This document shows, in pieces, positions 1 to 9,819 of a stretch of DNA of 64,000 bases. The stretch covers positions 5,020,001 to 5,084,000 of the forward strand of contig NZ_CP147913.1 in assembly GCF_037414475.1 (NCBI RefSeq). Reading direction: 5' to 3'. This DNA is from Myxococcus stipitatus. Its GTDB lineage: Bacteria > Myxococcota > Myxococcia > Myxococcales > Myxococcaceae. Position 1 is the stretch's first letter; each line of letters starts with the position of its first letter. The notes under the pieces are model-generated. The model did no database searches. It had not been told where the DNA came from and worked only from the letters and a program-made list of their open reading frames with translations. A program made the translations under genes and the position numbers.

Positions 1-219
1 TCTCGCGCGGACTGGGTCATCGCGGAGACGGGCATCGCGGGGCCGGGAGGTGGCACGCCGCACAAGCCCGTGGGGCTGGCCTTCATCGCGGTGCTTCGCC
101 GAGGAGGCGCTGCCACGGTGGAGCGCCACGTCTTCACGGGGGACCGGCTTCAAGTGCGCCACGCGGTGGCGGAGCGCGCGCTCGCGTTGTTGCTAGCGCG
201 AATGACCGTCGAATCGTGA
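1..219 (+). CDS. CinA family protein, C-terminal fragment
   Basis: The reading frame is open from the window edge and gives 72 residues ending in TGA. The stretch [18 protein letters not shown] followed by a beta-rich segment and a final helix ([13 protein letters not shown] without the gap residues) is typical of the CinA C-terminal domain, which in characterised members is an NMN/nicotinamide-nucleotide amidase that recycles pyridine nucleotides. Only the last third of that domain is present, so it cannot be told whether the gene encodes a stand-alone PncC-type amidase or a full CinA with an N-terminal molybdopterin-binding domain. Confidence 0.75.
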   Translation, partial: SRADWVIAETGIAGPGGGTPHKPVGLAFIAVLRRGGAATVERHVFTGDRLQVRHAVAERALALLLARMTVES

Positions 220-242
220 ACTGGACGTTCGCCCCGCACTCC

Positions 243-260
243 CGGGTGCCTGGGCACCCG
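243..260 (+). terminator. Possible hairpin terminator after the CinA-family gene
   Basis: CGGGTGCC and GGCACCCG form a nearly perfect palindrome 24 bases after the stop. There is no downstream T-tract, so intrinsic termination is uncertain; it may only be a hairpin in the 5' leader of the next gene. Confidence 0.3.
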
Positions 261-309
261 TCGGGTTACTACTTACGCTCCCCCGGGTCCGTGTGGCGAA
301 GGAGCGCCG

Positions 310-720
310 GTGTTTCGAATCGACGTCGACGGCGAGCACGCCATCGTGGAGTTCGTCCTGGACGGCTACATCCGAGTCCAGGAGATGGAGTCCTTCGTTG
401 AGGAACTGGAGAAGGCCACGGCCTCACTCGCGGGGCGCGATATCAAAATCAAGGCGGATGTGAGGACCTTCCGCCCCGCGTCTCCGGAAGCGGCGAACAT
501 GATTCGGCGCGTCCAGGAGTACGGCCTTCGCTCTGGAGTGGTGCGTGTGGCGGAGTTGGTGGAGAGCGAGCTCGTCGCGCTTCAGCTCAACCGCGTCGCG
601 GAGAACAGCCACACGGACAAGATTCTGCGCCGCTTCTGGGAGGACGCGCCCGCGCGGCACTGGCTCATTCATGGCGACTCGCCGGAGGGGGCTCGCCCCA
701 GCTCCCGCCCAACGCCTTGA
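310..720 (+). CDS. Small STAS/SpoIIAA-like domain protein
   Basis: This encodes 136 residues from a GTG start. The alternation of short strands and helices (FRIDVDGEHAIVEFVL, then a long helix, then IKIKADVR) resembles the STAS/SpoIIAA-like fold used for protein partner binding, but no phosphorylatable Ser in a DxSG motif is seen, so it is a weak family assignment. No signal peptide or membrane segment is visible; a cytoplasmic protein is expected. The last 56 bases overlap, in antisense, the end of the convergent efflux gene. Confidence 0.65.
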   Translation: MFRIDVDGEHAIVEFVLDGYIRVQEMESFVEELEKATASLAGRDIKIKADVRTFRPASPEAANMIRRVQEYGLRSGVVRVAELVESELVALQLNRVAENSHTDKILRRFWEDAPARHWLIHGDSPEGARPSSRPTP

Positions 721-2113
721 TGAGCCCCACGGCGGACACCATGCGCTGCCCTGTCAGCAGCACCAGCCGCTGCTCCGCGGACAAGAGGGTGGTCTGCGCG
801 TCGATGACCTGGAGCGCGCTCGCGGTGCCCGCCTTGTATTGATTCGTCAGGATGTCGCGCGCCTGCCGCGCGTAGCCGACCGCCTCGCCCTGGGCCACCA
901 GCTCCTGTTCGAGCACCCGCAGGGAGACCAGGTTGTCCTCCACGTCCTGGAACGCGGCGAGCACCGTCTGCCGGTAGGCCGCGACGCTCTGCGCATGGAG
1001 GGCGCGTGCCTCGTCCGTCTGGGCCTTGCGAAGCCCGCTGTCGAAGAGGGCCGCCACGAGCTGCGGCCCCAGCGCCCACACCAGGTGCGGCGCGGTGAAC
1101 CACTGCGCCAGGGTGGAGCTGGTGAAGCCACCAGACGCGGACAGGCTCAAGGAGGGAAAGAACGCGGAGATGGCGACGCCAATCTGCTCGTTCGCGGCGG
1201 CGGCGCGGCGCTCGGCCGCGGCGACATCCGGCCTCCGCTCCAGGAGCGTGGACGGAAGCTGCGCGGGGATGGGCGGAGGGACCGCGGTGAGGGGCGCGCG
1301 AGGCAGGGAGAAGCTCGATGCGGGCTCTCCCACGAGCACCGCGATGGCGTGCTCGAGCGTGGCGCGCGCGATTTCGTTGTCCTGCGCCGCGGCCTGCGCG
1401 AGCGCCAACTGCGTCTGCGCCTGGAGCACATCCGACCGGGCCGCCACGCCTTGCGCATAGCGGCTGCGAGTCAGCTCCAGGAAGCGCGCGAAGGCGACCA
1501 CCGTGTCATCGAGCATCCGCTGCGCGCCATCCAGCGCCCGCAGCTGGAAGTAGCTCTGCGCCAGCGTCGCTTGCGCGGAGAGCAGGGCGTTGGCCCAGTC
1601 CGCGCCCGCGGCCTGTTGGCTGAAGCGCGCGCTGGAGACCTGCCGCCGCACCCGTCCCCAGAGGTCCAGCTCCCACGAGGCATCCAGCGACACATCGAAG
1701 ATGTTCGCCTCGGTGGCTTGACCGGCGTTGATGCCACCGGGCTGGTTGCTGCTGCGCCCCGCGCCCCGTGCGCGAGTCGCGGACCCGGACGCGCCCAGGG
1801 TGGGGAACCAGGAGGACTTCGCCTGGGCCACCAGCGCGCGGGCCTGTCGGTAGGCCCCCTCGAACCCGGCCACGGTCTGGTTGGCCTTCGCCACGCGAGC
1901 CTCCAGCGCGTCCAGCTCCGGGATGCCGAACACGCGCCACCAGGAGCCCCGGTCCAGATGGTCGCCGGGCCGCGCGGGCTTCCAACCGTCGCCGCCCTCC
2001 TTGAAGTGCTCGGGTATCGGGACGCTCGCGCGCTGGTAGTCGGGCCCCACCGCGCAGCCGCACAGGAAGGCTCCGGTCAGCAGCGCAAGCAGGGCGCGGG
2101 GTGACGGGGACAT
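665..2113 (-). CDS. RND efflux outer-membrane lipoprotein, NodT/OprM family
   Basis: This 482-residue protein is the outer-membrane channel of the tripartite pump encoded just upstream. It starts MSPSPRALLALLTG and has a lipobox ending L-C-G-C, so it should be lipidated, followed by the family hallmark AVGPDYQRASVP. Two internally related TolC-type helical repeats follow, with signatures such as SWWRVF, SWELDLWGRVRRQ and RPDVAAAERR. I chose the ATG at 2113 because it leaves a 5-base gap to the upstream pump gene and puts the signal peptide at the N-terminus. It is the last gene of the efflux operon and its 3' end runs into the STAS-like gene. Confidence 0.93.
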   Translation of the reverse strand: MSPSPRALLALLTGAFLCGCAVGPDYQRASVPIPEHFKEGGDGWKPARPGDHLDRGSWWRVFGIPELDALEARVAKANQTVAGFEGAYRQARALVAQAKSSWFPTLGASGSATRARGAGRSSNQPGGINAGQATEANIFDVSLDASWELDLWGRVRRQVSSARFSQQAAGADWANALLSAQATLAQSYFQLRALDGAQRMLDDTVVAFARFLELTRSRYAQGVAARSDVLQAQTQLALAQAAAQDNEIARATLEHAIAVLVGEPASSFSLPRAPLTAVPPPIPAQLPSTLLERRPDVAAAERRAAAANEQIGVAISAFFPSLSLSASGGFTSSTLAQWFTAPHLVWALGPQLVAALFDSGLRKAQTDEARALHAQSVAAYRQTVLAAFQDVEDNLVSLRVLEQELVAQGEAVGYARQARDILTNQYKAGTASALQVIDAQTTLLSAEQRLVLLTGQRMVSAVGLIKALGGSWGEPPPASRHE

Positions 2114-2118
2114 GGCGG

Positions 2119-5100
2119 TCACGCTCCGGGGTTCATGAGGCGGGGCGCGCGCCGGGCGAGCCGCGCGCGGGCCCAGCGTCCGAAGCGGTCCAGGGTCAGG
2201 TAGATGACGGGCGTGGTGTAGAGCGTGAGGAGCTGGCTGGTGCACAGCCCACCCGCGATGGCGATGCCCAACGGGCGGCGCAGCTCGGAGCCCACGCCCG
2301 TGCCCATCGCCAGGGGCAACGCGCCCAGGAGCGCGGCGAGCGTGGTCATCAAGATGGGGCGCAGGCGGAGCTGGGCCGCGTGGAAGATGGCCTCGCGCGA
2401 GGAGGTCTTCTGCTCGCGCTCCGTCACCAGCGCGAAGTCGATCATCATGATGGCGTTCTTCTTCACGATGCCGATGAGCAGGATGATGCCGATGAGCGCG
2501 ATGATGGACAGGTCCATCTGGAACAGCAGCAGTGCCAGCAGCGCGCCCACGCCCGCGGAGGGCAGCGTGGACAGGATGGTGAGCGGGTGCACCACGCTCT
2601 CGTAGAGGATGCCCAGCACGATGTAGACGGCGAGCAGCGCCGCCGCGATGAGCAGGGGCTCGGATGCGAGCGACGCCTGGAACGCCTGCGCCGTCCCGCT
2701 GAAGTTCCCGCGAATCTGGGAGGGCAGCCCCAGCTCGTGCACGCTCGCCTCGATTTCATTGACCACCGTCCCCAGCGAGGCGCCGGGGAGCAGGTTGAAC
2801 GACACCGTCGCGGACGGGAACTGTCCCTGATGGTTCACCGACAGCAGCGTCTCGGAGGGTGTGGCCGTGGTGATGGCCGCCAGGGGCACCTGGGTACCGG
2901 TGGAGCTCTGCACATAGATGTCCTCCAGGCTCTTGGGGCGCTGCCAGTACTCGTCCTGGACCACCATCACCACCTGGTACTGGTTGCTCGCGGTGTAGAG
3001 CGTGGCCACCTGCCGCTGCCCGAAGGCGTCATACAGCGTGGCGTCGACCAGCGAAGGGGTGATGCCGAAGCGTGACGCCGTGTCGTGGTCCACCTCGACG
3101 AACGTCTGCAGCCCGTGGTCGCGCTGGTCGCTGTTGACGTCCACCACGCCGGGGAGTTGTTGGATTCGCGCCAGCACGCGCGGAGACCACTCGAGCAGCA
3201 AGGGCAGCGTGTCCGACGACAGCGTGTACTGGTACTGCGCGTTGCCCAGCCGGCCGCCAATCACCAGGTCCTGCGCGGACTGGAGATATGCCGTCGCGCC
3301 GGACACCTGGGCCAGCTTGGGGCGCAGGCGGTTGATGACCGCGTCCGCGGAGGCCTTGCGCTGCTCCAGCGGCTTGAGCGTGACGTAGAGCGAGCCCGCG
3401 TTGGTGGAGCCCGCCGCGCTGCCAATGGACCCGGCCACGGCCTGCACCGCGGGGTCCTGGCCCATGATGCGCGCGAAGGACTCGAACTTCACGCGCATCG
3501 CCTCGAAGGAGATGTCCTGCTCCGCCTGGATGCTGGCGGTCATCCGGCCCGTGTCCTGCTGGGGGAAGAAGCCCTTGGGCACGATGACGAAGAGATAGCC
3601 GCTCAGGGCGATGGCCGCGAACGTGAACAGCAGGAGCAGGGCGGGGTGGCCCAGGGACCAGTCCAGGCTCCGGGCGTAGCCCTCGCGCAGCCCGCGAAAC
3701 ACATGGAAGTTGAAGCGCGAGCGCCGGGGCGGCTTGGGTTTGACCGGGCGCAGGAGCCGCGAGCACATCACGGGGGTCACCGTGAGCGACACGACCAGGG
3801 ACATGAGGATGGCCACCGAGAGGGTGATGGCGAACTCGCGGAACAACCGGCCGATGATGCCCTGCATGAGCAGGATGGGGATGAACACGGCGATGAGGGA
3901 CACACTCATCGACAGCACGGTGAAGCCCACCTCGCGGGCGCCTCGCAGCGCGGCCTCCAGCGGCGGGACACCATCCTCGATGTGGCGCTGGATGTCCTCC
4001 AGCACGACGACGGCGTCATCCACGACGAAGCCGGTGGAGATGGTGAGGGCCATCATCGACAGGTTGTCGAGGCTGAAGCCCAGCAGCTTCATCACCGCGA
4101 AGGTGCCCAAGAGCGACAGGGGCACGGCGGCGCTGGGAATCAGGGCGGCGCGCACGCTGCGCAGGAAGACGAGCACCACCAGGATGACCAGGAGGATGGC
4201 GGTGACGAGGGTAGCCTCCACGTCCCGCAGCGAGGCGCGGATGGTGGTGGTGCGGTCCATCATCACCGTCAGCTTCACGTCTTCGGACAGGAGCGCCTGG
4301 AAGATGGGCAGCTGCTCGTGCAGGGAGTCCACCGTGTCGATGACGTTGGCGCCTGGCTCCTTGAAGACGATGAGGATGACGGCTTCCTTGCCGTTGGCGA
4401 GCCCCAGGTTGTGCACGTCCTCCACGCCGTCGATGACGTTGGCCACGTCCTTGAGCTGCACGGGCGCGCCATTCACGTAGGAGATGATGAGCGGTTGGTA
4501 TTGCTCGGCGCGGAGCAGTTGGTCGTTGGTGGAGAGCCAGACGGTGCGCGAGCCCTCCTCGAGCTGTCCCTTGGGGCGGTTGGCGTTCTGCGAGGCCAGC
4601 GCGGTGCGCACCGTCTCCAGCCCCAGTCCGTACCGGGCGAGCGCGGTGGGGTTCACCTGGGCGCGCACGGCGGGCAGCGCGCTGCCACCCACGATGACCT
4701 GTCCCACGCCCTTCACCTGGGAGACCTTCTGCTGGAGGATGGTGGACGCGACGTCGTACATGCTCCCGCTGGAGTGGTGCTCGGAGGTGAGGGCCAGCAG
4801 CATGATGGGGGCGTCGGCGGGGTTGACCTTCCGGTAGGTGGGGTTGTCGGGCAGGTTGGTGGGGAGGTTGCCGCGGGCGGCGTTGATGGCGGCCTGGACG
4901 TCGCGCGCCGCCCCGTCGATGTTCCGCGACAGGTCGAACTGCACGACGATGCTCGTGGTGCCCAGGTTGCTGGAGGACGTCATCTGGGTGATGCCGCGCG
5001 ATGCGGCCCAGCTGCCGCTCCAACGGGGTGGCCACCGAGGTGGCCATCGTCTCGGGGCTGGCGCCGGGGAGCTGGGCCTGCACGCTGATGGTGGGGAACT

Positions 5101-5221
5101 CCACCTGCGGCAAGGGCGCGACGGGCAGCAGCTTGAACGAGAGGGCCCCCAGCAGCGCGACGCCCAGGGCCAGCAGCGACGTGGCGATGGGGCGGCGGAT
5201 GAAGAGCGCGGAGGGGTTCAC
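2119..5221 (-). CDS. RND efflux pump inner-membrane subunit, MdtC-like, frameshifted
   Basis: This is the second of two RND pump subunits, which use proton flux to export drugs through the trimeric AcrB-type machine. The N-terminal part ([20 protein letters not shown] through LERQLGRIA) is in one frame and the remaining ~955 residues, from the [12 protein letters not shown] segment on, in another. The 3,103-base span equals 1,034 codons plus one base, so a single inserted base near 4997-4999 explains the break; the repaired protein is about 1,033 residues, the usual RND length. The core contains the proton-relay DD motif in [10 protein letters not shown]. The GTG start at 5221 overlaps the stop of the upstream pump by four bases. 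Either a sequencing or assembly error or a genuine pseudogene; if real, only a C-terminal fragment starting near 4983 could be made. Confidence 0.88.
4995..5001 (-). other. Frameshift site in the MdtC-like gene
   Basis: On the minus strand the sequence reads ATC GCG C GGC ATC ACC CAG. Removing one C or G from the GCGCG tract restores the family pattern [12 protein letters not shown], seen as RIAGVNEMTSSS in MdtC. The tract is an alternating CG run, not a long homopolymer. Confidence 0.8.
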
Positions 5222-8200
5222 GCGGACCTCCTCGGCGCGGGGTGGCGTGGGAAGCGGCGGGCGGCCTGGCGCGCGAGCTGGTCGAAGCCCAGGTAGATGA
5301 CAGGGGTGGTGAAGAGCGTCAGCAGTTGGCTGACCATGAGGCCGCCGATGATGGCCACGCCCAGGGGCTGGCGCAGCTCGGAGCCGATGCCTCCGCCCAG
5401 CGCCAGGGGCACGGCGCCGAGCATCGACGCCAGCGTCGTCATCAGGATGGGACGGAAGCGCAGCAGGCACGCCTCGTGGATGGCGTCCTCGGCGGCCTTG
5501 CCCTCCTTGCGCTCCGCCTCCAGCGCGAAGTCAATCATCATGATGGCGTTCTTCATCACGATGCCGATGAGCAGGATGATGCCAATCAAGGCAATCATCC
5601 CCAGCTCCATCCCCATCACCATGAGCGCCAGCAACGCGCCCATGGCCGCCGACGGCAGCGTGGAGAGGATGGTGAGCGGGTGGATATAGGATTCGTACAA
5701 CACGCCCAGCACCAGGTAGACGACCACCACCGCGGCCAGCACGAGGAAGCCCTCGTGCGCGAGCGAGTCCTGGAAGGTCTTCGCGGTCCCCTCGAAGGAG
5801 GTCTGCACCGCCAGCGGTATCTGGAGCTTCTCGCGCGCGTCGTCGAAGGCGGCGATGGCCCCCGAGAGCGACACGCCCGGGCTGGGGTTGAAGGAGACGA
5901 TGGCCACGGGGAACTGGCCCTGCCGGTTGATGCTCAAGGGCCCCACGCCCCGGCTCGTCCGGGTGAAGGCGCCCAGGGGGACGGGAGTCCCGCTCGCGGA
6001 GCGGATGTAGAGCGATTGCAACCCGGTGGCGGTCTTCTGGAGCGAGGGCAGGGTCTCCAGCACGACGCGGTACTGGTTGAGCTGGGTGAAGATGGTGGAC
6101 ACCTGGCGCTGGCCGAAGGCGTCGTAGAGCACGTCGTCGAGCTGCTGCGTGGTGATGCCCAGCCGTGAGGCGGTGTCCCGGTCCATGGTGACGTTCAGCC
6201 GCAGGCCGTTGTTCTGGAGGTCGCTGGAGACGTCCTGGAGTTCGGGCCGGGCGTGGAGCGCCTCCACCAGCCGGTTCGTCCACGTCTCCAGCACCGCCGG
6301 GTCCGGCGTGCTCAGGCTGTATTGGTATTGCGTGCGGCTCACGCGGCTGTCGAGCGTGAGGTCCTGGACGGGGGCCAGGTACAGCGTGATGCCGGGCACC
6401 GAGGCGAGGTGGGTCTGGAGCCGCTCGATGACCTCCGTGGCGGAGGCATCACGCCGTGACAGCGGCTTGAGGGTGATGAGCATCCGCCCGCTGTTGAGCG
6501 TGGTGTTGGTGCCATCCACGCCGATGAAGGAGGACAGCCCTTCCACCGCCGGGTCCGCGAGGACGACCTGGGCCAGGGCCTGTTGCCGTTCGGCCATGGC
6601 GCGGAAGGAGAGGGACGGCGGCGCCGCGGAGATGCCCTGGATGATGCCGGTGTCCTGGACGGGGAAGAACCCCTTGGGGATGGAGAGGAAGAGGAACGCG
6701 GTGAGCAGCAGCGTGGCGAGCGCCACCAGCAGGGTGAGGGCGCGGTGGCGCAGCACCCAGACGAGCGCGACGTCGTAGTGGTGAACCAGCCGCTCGAATG
6801 CGCTCCCCATGGTCCGCTCGAACCGGCTCATCTCCCGCTCGTCGCGCTGGCGGAGCAAGCGAGAGCACAGCATGGGCGTCAGCGTGAGCGACACGAACGC
6901 GGACAGGAGGATGGTGGTCGCCAGGGTGATGGCGAACTCGCGGAACAGCCTCCCGATGATGTCGCCCATGAAGAGCAGCGGAATCAGCACCGCGATGAGC
7001 GACACGGTGAGCGAGAGGATGGTGAAGCCAATCTGCTTGGAGCCCTGGAGGGCCGCCTCCATGGGCGGCGTGCCCCCCTCGATGTAGCGGCTGATGTTCT
7101 CAATCATCACGATGGCGTCGTCGACGACGAAGCCCGTGGCGATGGTGAGGGCCATCAGGGTGAGGTTGTTGAGCGAGAAGCCCAGCGCGTACATGGCGGC
7201 GAAGGTGCCCACCAGGGACAGCGGCACGGCGGCGCTGGGGATGAACGTGGCGGGCACGTTGCGCAGGAACAGGAAGATGACCAGCACGACCAGCGCGATG
7301 GAGAACATCAAGTCATGCTCCACATCGGTGACGGACGCGCGGATGGTGGTGGTCCGGTCGCTCAGCACGGAGACCTTCACCGTCGCGGGCAGCGTGGCCT
7401 GGAGCTGGGGCAGGATTTTGCGGACGTTGTCGACGACGGCGATGACGTTGGCGCCCGGCTGGCGCTGCACGTTGAGGATGACGGCGGGAGTCAGGCCGGT
7501 CCACGCCGCCTGCCGCACGTCCTCCGTGCCGTCGATGACGTTGGCCACGTCGCCCAGCCGCAAGGGCGCGCCGTCGCGGTAGGCGAGGATGAGGGGCGCG
7601 TAGGCGGCGCTGGTCAGCAGCTGGTCATTGGAGTTGAGCGTGTAGGACTGGCGAGGCCCGTTGAAGCTGCCCTTGGGTTGGTTGACGTTGGCGGCGGCGA
7701 CGGCGTTGCGCACGTCGTCCAGCGTCAGGCCGTGGGCGGACAGCGCGGTGGGGTTGGCCTGGATGCGCACGGCGGGGCGCTGGCCACCGCTGATGCTCAC
7801 CAGGCCGACGCCGGGGAGCTGCGCCAGCTTCTGCGCCAGGCGTGTGTCCGCCAGGTCCTCCACCTGCGACAGGGGAATCACGTCCGAGGTGAGGGCCAGG
7901 GTGATGACGGGCGTGTCCGCGGGGTTGACCTTATTGTAGATGGGCGGGTTGGGCAGGTCCGTGGGCAGCAGGTTGGAGGCGGCGTTGATGGCCGCCTGGA
8001 CCTGCTGCTCGGCGATGTCCAGGTTCATCTCCAGCGTGAACTGGAGGGTGATGACGGAGGCGCCGCCGGAGCTGGCGGAGGTCATCTGGTTGAGGCCCGG
8101 CATCTGCCCGAACTGGCGCTCCAGCGGCGCGGTGATGCCGGAGGCCATGACGTCGGGGCTCGCGCCCGGGAAGAACGTGAGGACCTGGATGGTGGGGTAG

Positions 8201-8316
8201 TTGACCTCCGGGAGCGCGGAGACGGGCAGGAGCCGGTAGGCGAGGATGCCGGCGAGCAGGAGCGCCAGCATCACCAGCGACGTGGCGATGGGCCGCAGGA
8301 TGAAGGGCCAGGACAT
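5218..8316 (-). CDS. RND efflux pump inner-membrane subunit, MdtB-like
   Basis: This intact 1,032-residue protein has the full RND architecture: an N-terminal membrane helix ([28 protein letters not shown] without the middle), a first periplasmic porter domain, six helices with the proton-relay DD in [13 protein letters not shown], a second hydrophilic loop (GFFPVQDTG) and a final helix block ending [13 protein letters not shown]. Heteromeric MdtB/MdtC pumps occur as adjacent genes like these two. It begins directly after the stop of the membrane fusion gene (TGAATG junction) and its own stop overlaps the GTG start of the next pump, so the four genes are clearly co-transcribed and coupled. 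Substrates cannot be inferred from sequence. Confidence 0.95.
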   Translation of the reverse strand: MSWPFILRPIATSLVMLALLLAGILAYRLLPVSALPEVNYPTIQVLTFFPGASPDVMASGITAPLERQFGQMPGLNQMTSASSGGASVITLQFTLEMNLDIAEQQVQAAINAASNLLPTDLPNPPIYNKVNPADTPVITLALTSDVIPLSQVEDLADTRLAQKLAQLPGVGLVSISGGQRPAVRIQANPTALSAHGLTLDDVRNAVAAANVNQPKGSFNGPRQSYTLNSNDQLLTSAAYAPLILAYRDGAPLRLGDVANVIDGTEDVRQAAWTGLTPAVILNVQRQPGANVIAVVDNVRKILPQLQATLPATVKVSVLSDRTTTIRASVTDVEHDLMFSIALVVLVIFLFLRNVPATFIPSAAVPLSLVGTFAAMYALGFSLNNLTLMALTIATGFVVDDAIVMIENISRYIEGGTPPMEAALQGSKQIGFTILSLTVSLIAVLIPLLFMGDIIGRLFREFAITLATTILLSAFVSLTLTPMLCSRLLRQRDEREMSRFERTMGSAFERLVHHYDVALVWVLRHRALTLLVALATLLLTAFLFLSIPKGFFPVQDTGIIQGISAAPPSLSFRAMAERQQALAQVVLADPAVEGLSSFIGVDGTNTTLNSGRMLITLKPLSRRDASATEVIERLQTHLASVPGITLYLAPVQDLTLDSRVSRTQYQYSLSTPDPAVLETWTNRLVEALHARPELQDVSSDLQNNGLRLNVTMDRDTASRLGITTQQLDDVLYDAFGQRQVSTIFTQLNQYRVVLETLPSLQKTATGLQSLYIRSASGTPVPLGAFTRTSRGVGPLSINRQGQFPVAIVSFNPSPGVSLSGAIAAFDDAREKLQIPLAVQTSFEGTAKTFQDSLAHEGFLVLAAVVVVYLVLGVLYESYIHPLTILSTLPSAAMGALLALMVMGMELGMIALIGIILLIGIVMKNAIMMIDFALEAERKEGKAAEDAIHEACLLRFRPILMTTLASMLGAVPLALGGGIGSELRQPLGVAIIGGLMVSQLLTLFTTPVIYLGFDQLARQAARRFPRHPAPRRSA

Positions 8317-9636
8317 TCAGGGGGCTCCATCGGGAGGGCCCGGGCCGCCCGGCGACGAGCCGCCGCCGCCCACGCCGGGGCTGCCGGGCGACGCGCCACC
8401 GCCGCCAACGTGGGGACCTTGAGCGGTGGGGGCTTGTCGTCGAATCCTGGAGCCCCCCGTGAGGTTGTCGGCGCCTTCGACGACCACGGTCTCTCCTGGG
8501 TGGACTCCTTGCGTGATGACGGTGTCGTCGCCGTCGCTGGGGCCGGTGGTCACCGGGCGGGACTGGACGGTGTCATCGGATTGGATGACGTAGACGAACG
8601 TGCCGTGAGTGCCGTGCTGGAGCGCGGCGGTGGGCACCAGGGTGGCGTTCCTCAGCGTGTCGATGATGAGGCTGGCGTTGACGAACTGCTGGGGAAACAG
8701 CTTCAGGTCGTGGTTGGGGAAGCTGCCCTTGAGGCGCAAGGTGCCCGTGTTGGGGTCCACCTGGTTGTCGGCGGCGAGCAGGGTGCCGGTGGACAGGAGC
8801 CGCTGTCCGGCGCGGTCATACGCGCGGACCTCCAGCGGCTGCCGCGCGCGGAGCTTCGCCATGATTTGGGGGACGTGGTCCTCGGGGACGGAGAAGACGA
8901 CGGCGATGGGCTGCACCGTGTTGAGAATGACCAGGCCCGTGGTGCTGGCCGCGTTCACGATGTTGCCCGGGTCCACCAGGCGCAGGCCCACGCGTCCGGA
9001 GACGGGCGCGGTGATGCGGGTATAGGTGAGGTTGAGCCGGGCGGAGTCGACCGCGCCCTGGTCTGTCTTCACCGCGCCCTCGTATTGGAGGACGAGCGCC
9101 CGCTGGGTGGCGAGTGTCTGTTCGGCGATGGAGTCCTCGGCCACCAGGGCCGTGTAGCGGCGCAGGTCGATGCGGGCGTTCTCCAGCAGGGCCTTGTCCC
9201 GCGCGAGCTGTCCGCGCGCCTGATCGAGCTCGACTTGGAAGGGCCGCGGGTCGAGCTGCGCGAGCACGTCTCCCTTCTTCACGTCCTGGCCTTCCTCGAA
9301 GGCGACGTACAGGAGTTGACCATCCACGCGGGTCCGCACGGTGACGGAGTAGGTGGGCGTCACGGCGCCCAGGCCCACGATGGAGACGGGGACATCGCGG
9401 GTGGTGGCCACGGCGGGAACCACCGGCTTGGGGCCCGCGGCCGTGGCGCCATGGCCAGCAGGGGCGCCCTTCTGTGGCGCGTGCGGACGCCGGGCGATGA
9501 GGATGACGCCCAGGATGACGGCGGCGCCGAGGACGATGAGCCAGCCCCGCCGCCTTCGCCGAGGCGCGGGCGCGGGTGGCGCCTCGGGGGGCGTGGAGGG
9601 CGGCCCGCTCGACGGGGGTTCAGCGGGCGGACTCAT
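8317..9636 (-). CDS. RND efflux membrane fusion protein, HlyD/MdtA family
   Basis: This 439-residue periplasmic adaptor links the RND pumps to the outer-membrane channel. A Pro-rich cytoplasmic N-terminus and an Arg cluster precede a single membrane helix (GWLIVLGAAVILGVILIA, residues 31-48). The lipoyl halves (SVTVRTRVDGQL and YTRITAPVSGRVGLR) flank an alpha-helical hairpin rich in Ala, Leu and Asp, followed by beta-barrel and membrane-proximal parts. An unusual Gly/Pro/Ser-rich tail of about 40 residues closes the protein. It is the first gene of the operon; its start codon lies inside an inverted repeat at 9629-9653, suggesting control at the start site. Confidence 0.94.
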   Translation of the reverse strand: MSPPAEPPSSGPPSTPPEAPPAPAPRRRRRGWLIVLGAAVILGVILIARRPHAPQKGAPAGHGATAAGPKPVVPAVATTRDVPVSIVGLGAVTPTYSVTVRTRVDGQLLYVAFEEGQDVKKGDVLAQLDPRPFQVELDQARGQLARDKALLENARIDLRRYTALVAEDSIAEQTLATQRALVLQYEGAVKTDQGAVDSARLNLTYTRITAPVSGRVGLRLVDPGNIVNAASTTGLVILNTVQPIAVVFSVPEDHVPQIMAKLRARQPLEVRAYDRAGQRLLSTGTLLAADNQVDPNTGTLRLKGSFPNHDLKLFPQQFVNASLIIDTLRNATLVPTAALQHGTHGTFVYVIQSDDTVQSRPVTTGPSDGDDTVITQGVHPGETVVVEGADNLTGGSRIRRQAPTAQGPHVGGGGASPGSPGVGGGGSSPGGPGPPDGAP

Positions 9637-9653
9637 GCCTCACGCGTGAGTCC
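9629..9653 (-). promoter_or_regulatory. Inverted repeat over the start of the efflux operon
   Basis: GGACTCA and TGAGTCC form perfect 7-base arms around 11 bases that include a second palindrome, CTCACGCGTGAG. On the coding strand the ATG of the membrane fusion gene lies in the 3' arm and a GTGAGG ribosome-binding-like sequence in the loop. It could be a repressor operator or an RNA hairpin masking the start. Confidence 0.45.
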
Positions 9654-9819
9654 GGTGGGGATGACGAACGTGCGGAGGCTTCGCCATGAACCGCGTCCGA
9701 CCATCACGCCCCCCGGGCTGGACCTGCTTCACGTGGGACTCGGAGGAGTAGTCACTCCGGGGTGGGGCGGAAGTGTCCTGACCCTCGTGGGCATGTCGGC
9801 GCGTGGGGGACGCGCGCCT

